DNA from: Nitrosarchaeum sp.
Lineage (GTDB): Archaea > Thermoproteota > Nitrososphaeria > Nitrososphaerales > Nitrosopumilaceae
DNA: 5,716 nt
Direction: 5' to 3'
Assembly: GCA_004297665.1 (NCBI GenBank)
Contig: SCUP01000091.1
Span: 1-5,716, forward strand
The notes beneath the pieces were generated by a model. That model searched no databases and was not told the DNA's origin. It was given only the letters and a program-made list of their open reading frames with translations. The translations under genes were made by a program, and so were the position numbers. Within the stretch, counting starts at the first letter, position 1. Every line of letters starts with the position of its first letter. This document shows positions 4,671 to 5,716 of this stretch, in pieces.

Positions 4671-4910
4671 ATGGCAACAGCTTATGTTTTGATTAACTGT
4701 GAATTGGGAAAAGAAGAGACAATAATTGAAAGTCTAAAGCATCTAGATTCAGTCAAGGAAGTGTATGGGACGTTTGGTGCATACGATATAATTGCAAAAA
4801 TTGAACACGCTGAAAAAGAGAAACTACGAGAAATCATCATTTGGAGTATACGAAAAATAGAATACATTAGATCCACACTTACTCTTATGGGAATAGAAGG
4901 ACAAAACTAA
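4671..4910 (+). CDS. Stand-alone Lrp/AsnC ligand-binding (RAM) domain protein
   Basis: A 79-residue protein consisting of just one RAM (AsnC_trans_reg) domain. It has the beta-alpha-beta-beta-alpha-beta order, opening with ATAYVLINC, then SVKEVYGTFGAYDIIAKIE (27-45) with the conserved G-x-Y-D turn (Gly36, Tyr38, Asp39), and closing with IRKIEYIRSTLTLMG. In full-length Lrp/AsnC regulators this domain binds amino acids or other small effectors at dimer-dimer interfaces; here the N-terminal HTH is absent. Such proteins are common in archaea and are thought to act as effector-binding or oligomerising partners of full regulators. The open frame reaches back to 4590, but the similarity begins at ATG 4671 and a box A lies 26 bases before it. 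The next gene starts four bases after the stop and encodes close relatives, implying an operon born by duplication. Confidence 0.92.
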   Translation: MATAYVLINCELGKEETIIESLKHLDSVKEVYGTFGAYDIIAKIEHAEKEKLREIIIWSIRKIEYIRSTLTLMGIEGQN

Positions 4911-4914
4911 GGAT

Positions 4915-5445
4915 ATGCCTAAAGCTTTTGTTCTAATAGCTAATGAATCTGGGGCTGAAACATCTGTCATATCAAATCTAAATAAAATTAAAAGTGTAAA
5001 GGAAGCATATGGTACATTTGGCTCATATGATATTATAACAAAACTAGAGTCAAATGATGAGAGAACAATTCAACATGATATTTCTAATGAGATTAGAAAA
5101 ATTCAAAAAATCTATTCCACATTGACATTGCTGATAAATGAAAAAGAAAGTTTTAGAAAACCAACTAAAAGTGAAAAAGAGGTTTTAGAAAAATACATGG
5201 CACAAGCTTTTGTCATGATTCATTGTAATAGATCACAAGAATCCGTAATCTTGCAAGAACTAGAAAAAATAACTGAAGTGGTGGAAGCTGATAACTTGAT
5301 TGGTTCTTTTGAGATTATTTGCAAACTTGTTGCACCAACATACAATGACATTTCAGATATTATTAGCAAAAAGATTCGAAAGATTGCAAACATAAAATCC
5401 ACAATCACGTTAAATGTAGTTGGGAATCAAGGTTTTAGTAAATGA
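4915..5445 (+). CDS. Tandem RAM-domain fusion protein (two Lrp/AsnC effector domains, no HTH)
   Basis: A 176-residue protein with two RAM domains in one chain. Domain 1 (about 3-75) carries SVKEAYGTFGSYDIITKLE (27-45) and IYSTLTLL. It is very close to the single-domain protein just upstream, sharing the blocks SVKE, YGTFG and STLTL at the same positions. A charged, Lys/Glu-rich linker (76-94, including KPTKSEKEVLEKY) leads into domain 2 (95-169). Domain 2 begins with Met95 (MAQAFVMIHC) exactly like an independent gene start, and its turn reads IGSFEIICKL, with Phe and Glu in place of Tyr and Asp. A fused pair could form an intramolecular RAM dimer. There is no DNA-binding domain. ATG 4915 follows the upstream stop by four bases; the weak GGAT before it suggests translational coupling. 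Ligand unknown. Confidence 0.9.
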   Translation: MPKAFVLIANESGAETSVISNLNKIKSVKEAYGTFGSYDIITKLESNDERTIQHDISNEIRKIQKIYSTLTLLINEKESFRKPTKSEKEVLEKYMAQAFVMIHCNRSQESVILQELEKITEVVEADNLIGSFEIICKLVAPTYNDISDIISKKIRKIANIKSTITLNVVGNQGFSK

Positions 5446-5468
5446 CTTAAGTTTAATGTACTAAAAAT

Positions 5469-5627
5469 CTAGTTATAAATCAAGTAAGGCATTTTATCCC
5501 TAGTGTCAGGAATTGGATTTGAACATTGCCCACATTTTGGGAGAATTATTTCCGCATCAAAATCTACTTCCCCTATTGCCTTTTGACAAATTGCACATCT
5601 GATTATTTTAGTATCATAGATATTCAA
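5469..5627 (-). CDS. Small zinc-ribbon protein, 52 residues
   Basis: TTG 5627 to TAG 5469 encodes 52 residues with a classical zinc ribbon: IRCAIC (C11-x2-C14), a 17-residue acidic/hydrophobic spacer (QKAIGEVDFDAEIILPK) and CGQC (C32-x2-C35), followed by NPIPD and a short tail. No further domain, membrane segment or signal is present. Its function is unknown; such minimal ribbons may bind RNA, DNA or protein partners, or simply hold zinc. The start is odd. A strong GGAGG (5639-5643) lies 11 bases before the TTG and only four before an ATG at 5634, and that ATG frame stops after six codons. TTG is therefore the only start giving the ribbon unless a frameshift intervenes. The gene sits eight bases behind the stop of another Cys-rich gene, so the two are probably co-transcribed. 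Confidence 0.7.
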   Translation of the reverse strand: MNIYDTKIIRCAICQKAIGEVDFDAEIILPKCGQCSNPIPDTRDKMPYLIYN

Positions 5628-5634
5628 ATTTCAT

Positions 5635-5716
5635 TTAACCTCCTGTAACTGTATCAAATAATGCACATTCACAATCATCTCGTTTTCCACAATAATGACA
5701 CTTACAATGGCAATGT
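5635..5716 (-). CDS. Cys-rich micro-protein (partial, C-terminal part)
   Basis: A frame enters from the right edge and stops at TAA 5635-5637. The visible 26 residues are HCHCKCHYCGKRDDCECA followed by LFDTVTGG. The cysteine spacing CxCxCxxCGKRxxCxC equals the core of the 48-residue protein at 4147-4293 (CDCNCPKCGKREKCDC), so both belong to one micro-protein family. Here two extra histidines replace neutral residues and might add metal ligands. The N-terminal part, expected to carry a CxxC, is beyond the window. Its last codons, GGA GGT TAA, also supply the GGAGG Shine-Dalgarno sequence of the zinc-ribbon gene that follows. Function unknown. Confidence 0.68.
   Translation of the reverse strand, partial: HCHCKCHYCGKRDDCECALFDTVTGG
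5639..5643 (-). promoter_or_regulatory. Shine-Dalgarno GGAGG inside the end of the upstream gene
   Basis: On the minus strand GGAGG is embedded in the last sense codons of the Cys-rich gene, 11 bases before the TTG of the zinc-ribbon gene and four before an out-of-frame ATG (5634). It is the strongest ribosome-binding site in the window and points to translational coupling of the two minus-strand genes. Confidence 0.55.

Noticed and set aside
4682..4876. Minus-strand open frame opposite the first RAM gene
   Set aside because: Antisense shadow; a similar shadow (5220-5408) appears opposite the second RAM gene, as expected from shared composition.
1..5716. CRISPR array, integrase or tRNA-associated attachment site
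   Set aside because: No spaced direct repeats were seen, and no copy of the tRNA-Pro 3' end or integrase gene is present in the window.

Overview
The window looks like a piece of an AT-rich archaeal chromosome, most likely an ammonia-oxidising thaumarchaeon (Nitrosopumilus-like). The evidence is a type II (archaeal/eukaryotic) methionine aminopeptidase, a tRNA next to a C/D box-like sRNA, stand-alone Lrp/AsnC ligand-binding (RAM) domains, CBS and Usp proteins, tiny Cys-rich proteins, AT-rich box A-like elements about 26 bases before start codons, and frequent TTG starts. The taxonomic call is inferred from gene content and composition, not from a marker gene.

Layout. 1-497 (minus): N-terminal half of methionine aminopeptidase, running off the left edge. 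528-604: intron-less tRNA-Pro(TGG) with encoded CCA. 647-716: candidate C/D box sRNA closed by a GC-rich terminal stem. 748-996: two-helix membrane protein with a C-terminal zinc ribbon. 1061-2861: three genes that each resemble a ubiquinone/menaquinone-type enzyme. These are a UbiA-like membrane protein (plus), a UbiC/chorismate-lyase-like protein (plus) and, convergent and overlapping by 33 bases, a UbiE/MenG-like methyltransferase (minus). 2862-3218: a 357-base spacer with no convincing gene, holding an 18-bp interrupted inverted repeat (3015-3114) that could be a structured RNA. 3219-4119: a CBS-domain protein and an ATP-binding-type universal stress protein, probably one operon.

4147-5716 is an accessory-looking region. 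Four very small Cys-rich or zinc-ribbon genes lie on the minus strand (4147-4293, 4383-4532, 5469-5627, 5635-5716 partial). Between them, on the plus strand, are two HTH-less RAM-domain genes carrying three RAM domains in total, the second gene being a tandem fusion. Three of the small genes share Cys-x2-Cys/Cys-x-Cys spacing and look like one micro-protein family; two of them share a CGKR-centred core.

How the genes may work together (inference). The Ubi-like trio suggests aromatic-ring supply, prenyl transfer and ring methylation for a respiratory quinone. The CBS-Usp pair suggests adenine-nucleotide sensing. The RAM and Cys-rich genes suggest a small-molecule or metal/redox-responsive regulatory patch, but nothing in the sequence proves that. 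No CRISPR array, insertion sequence, integrase or rRNA was seen.
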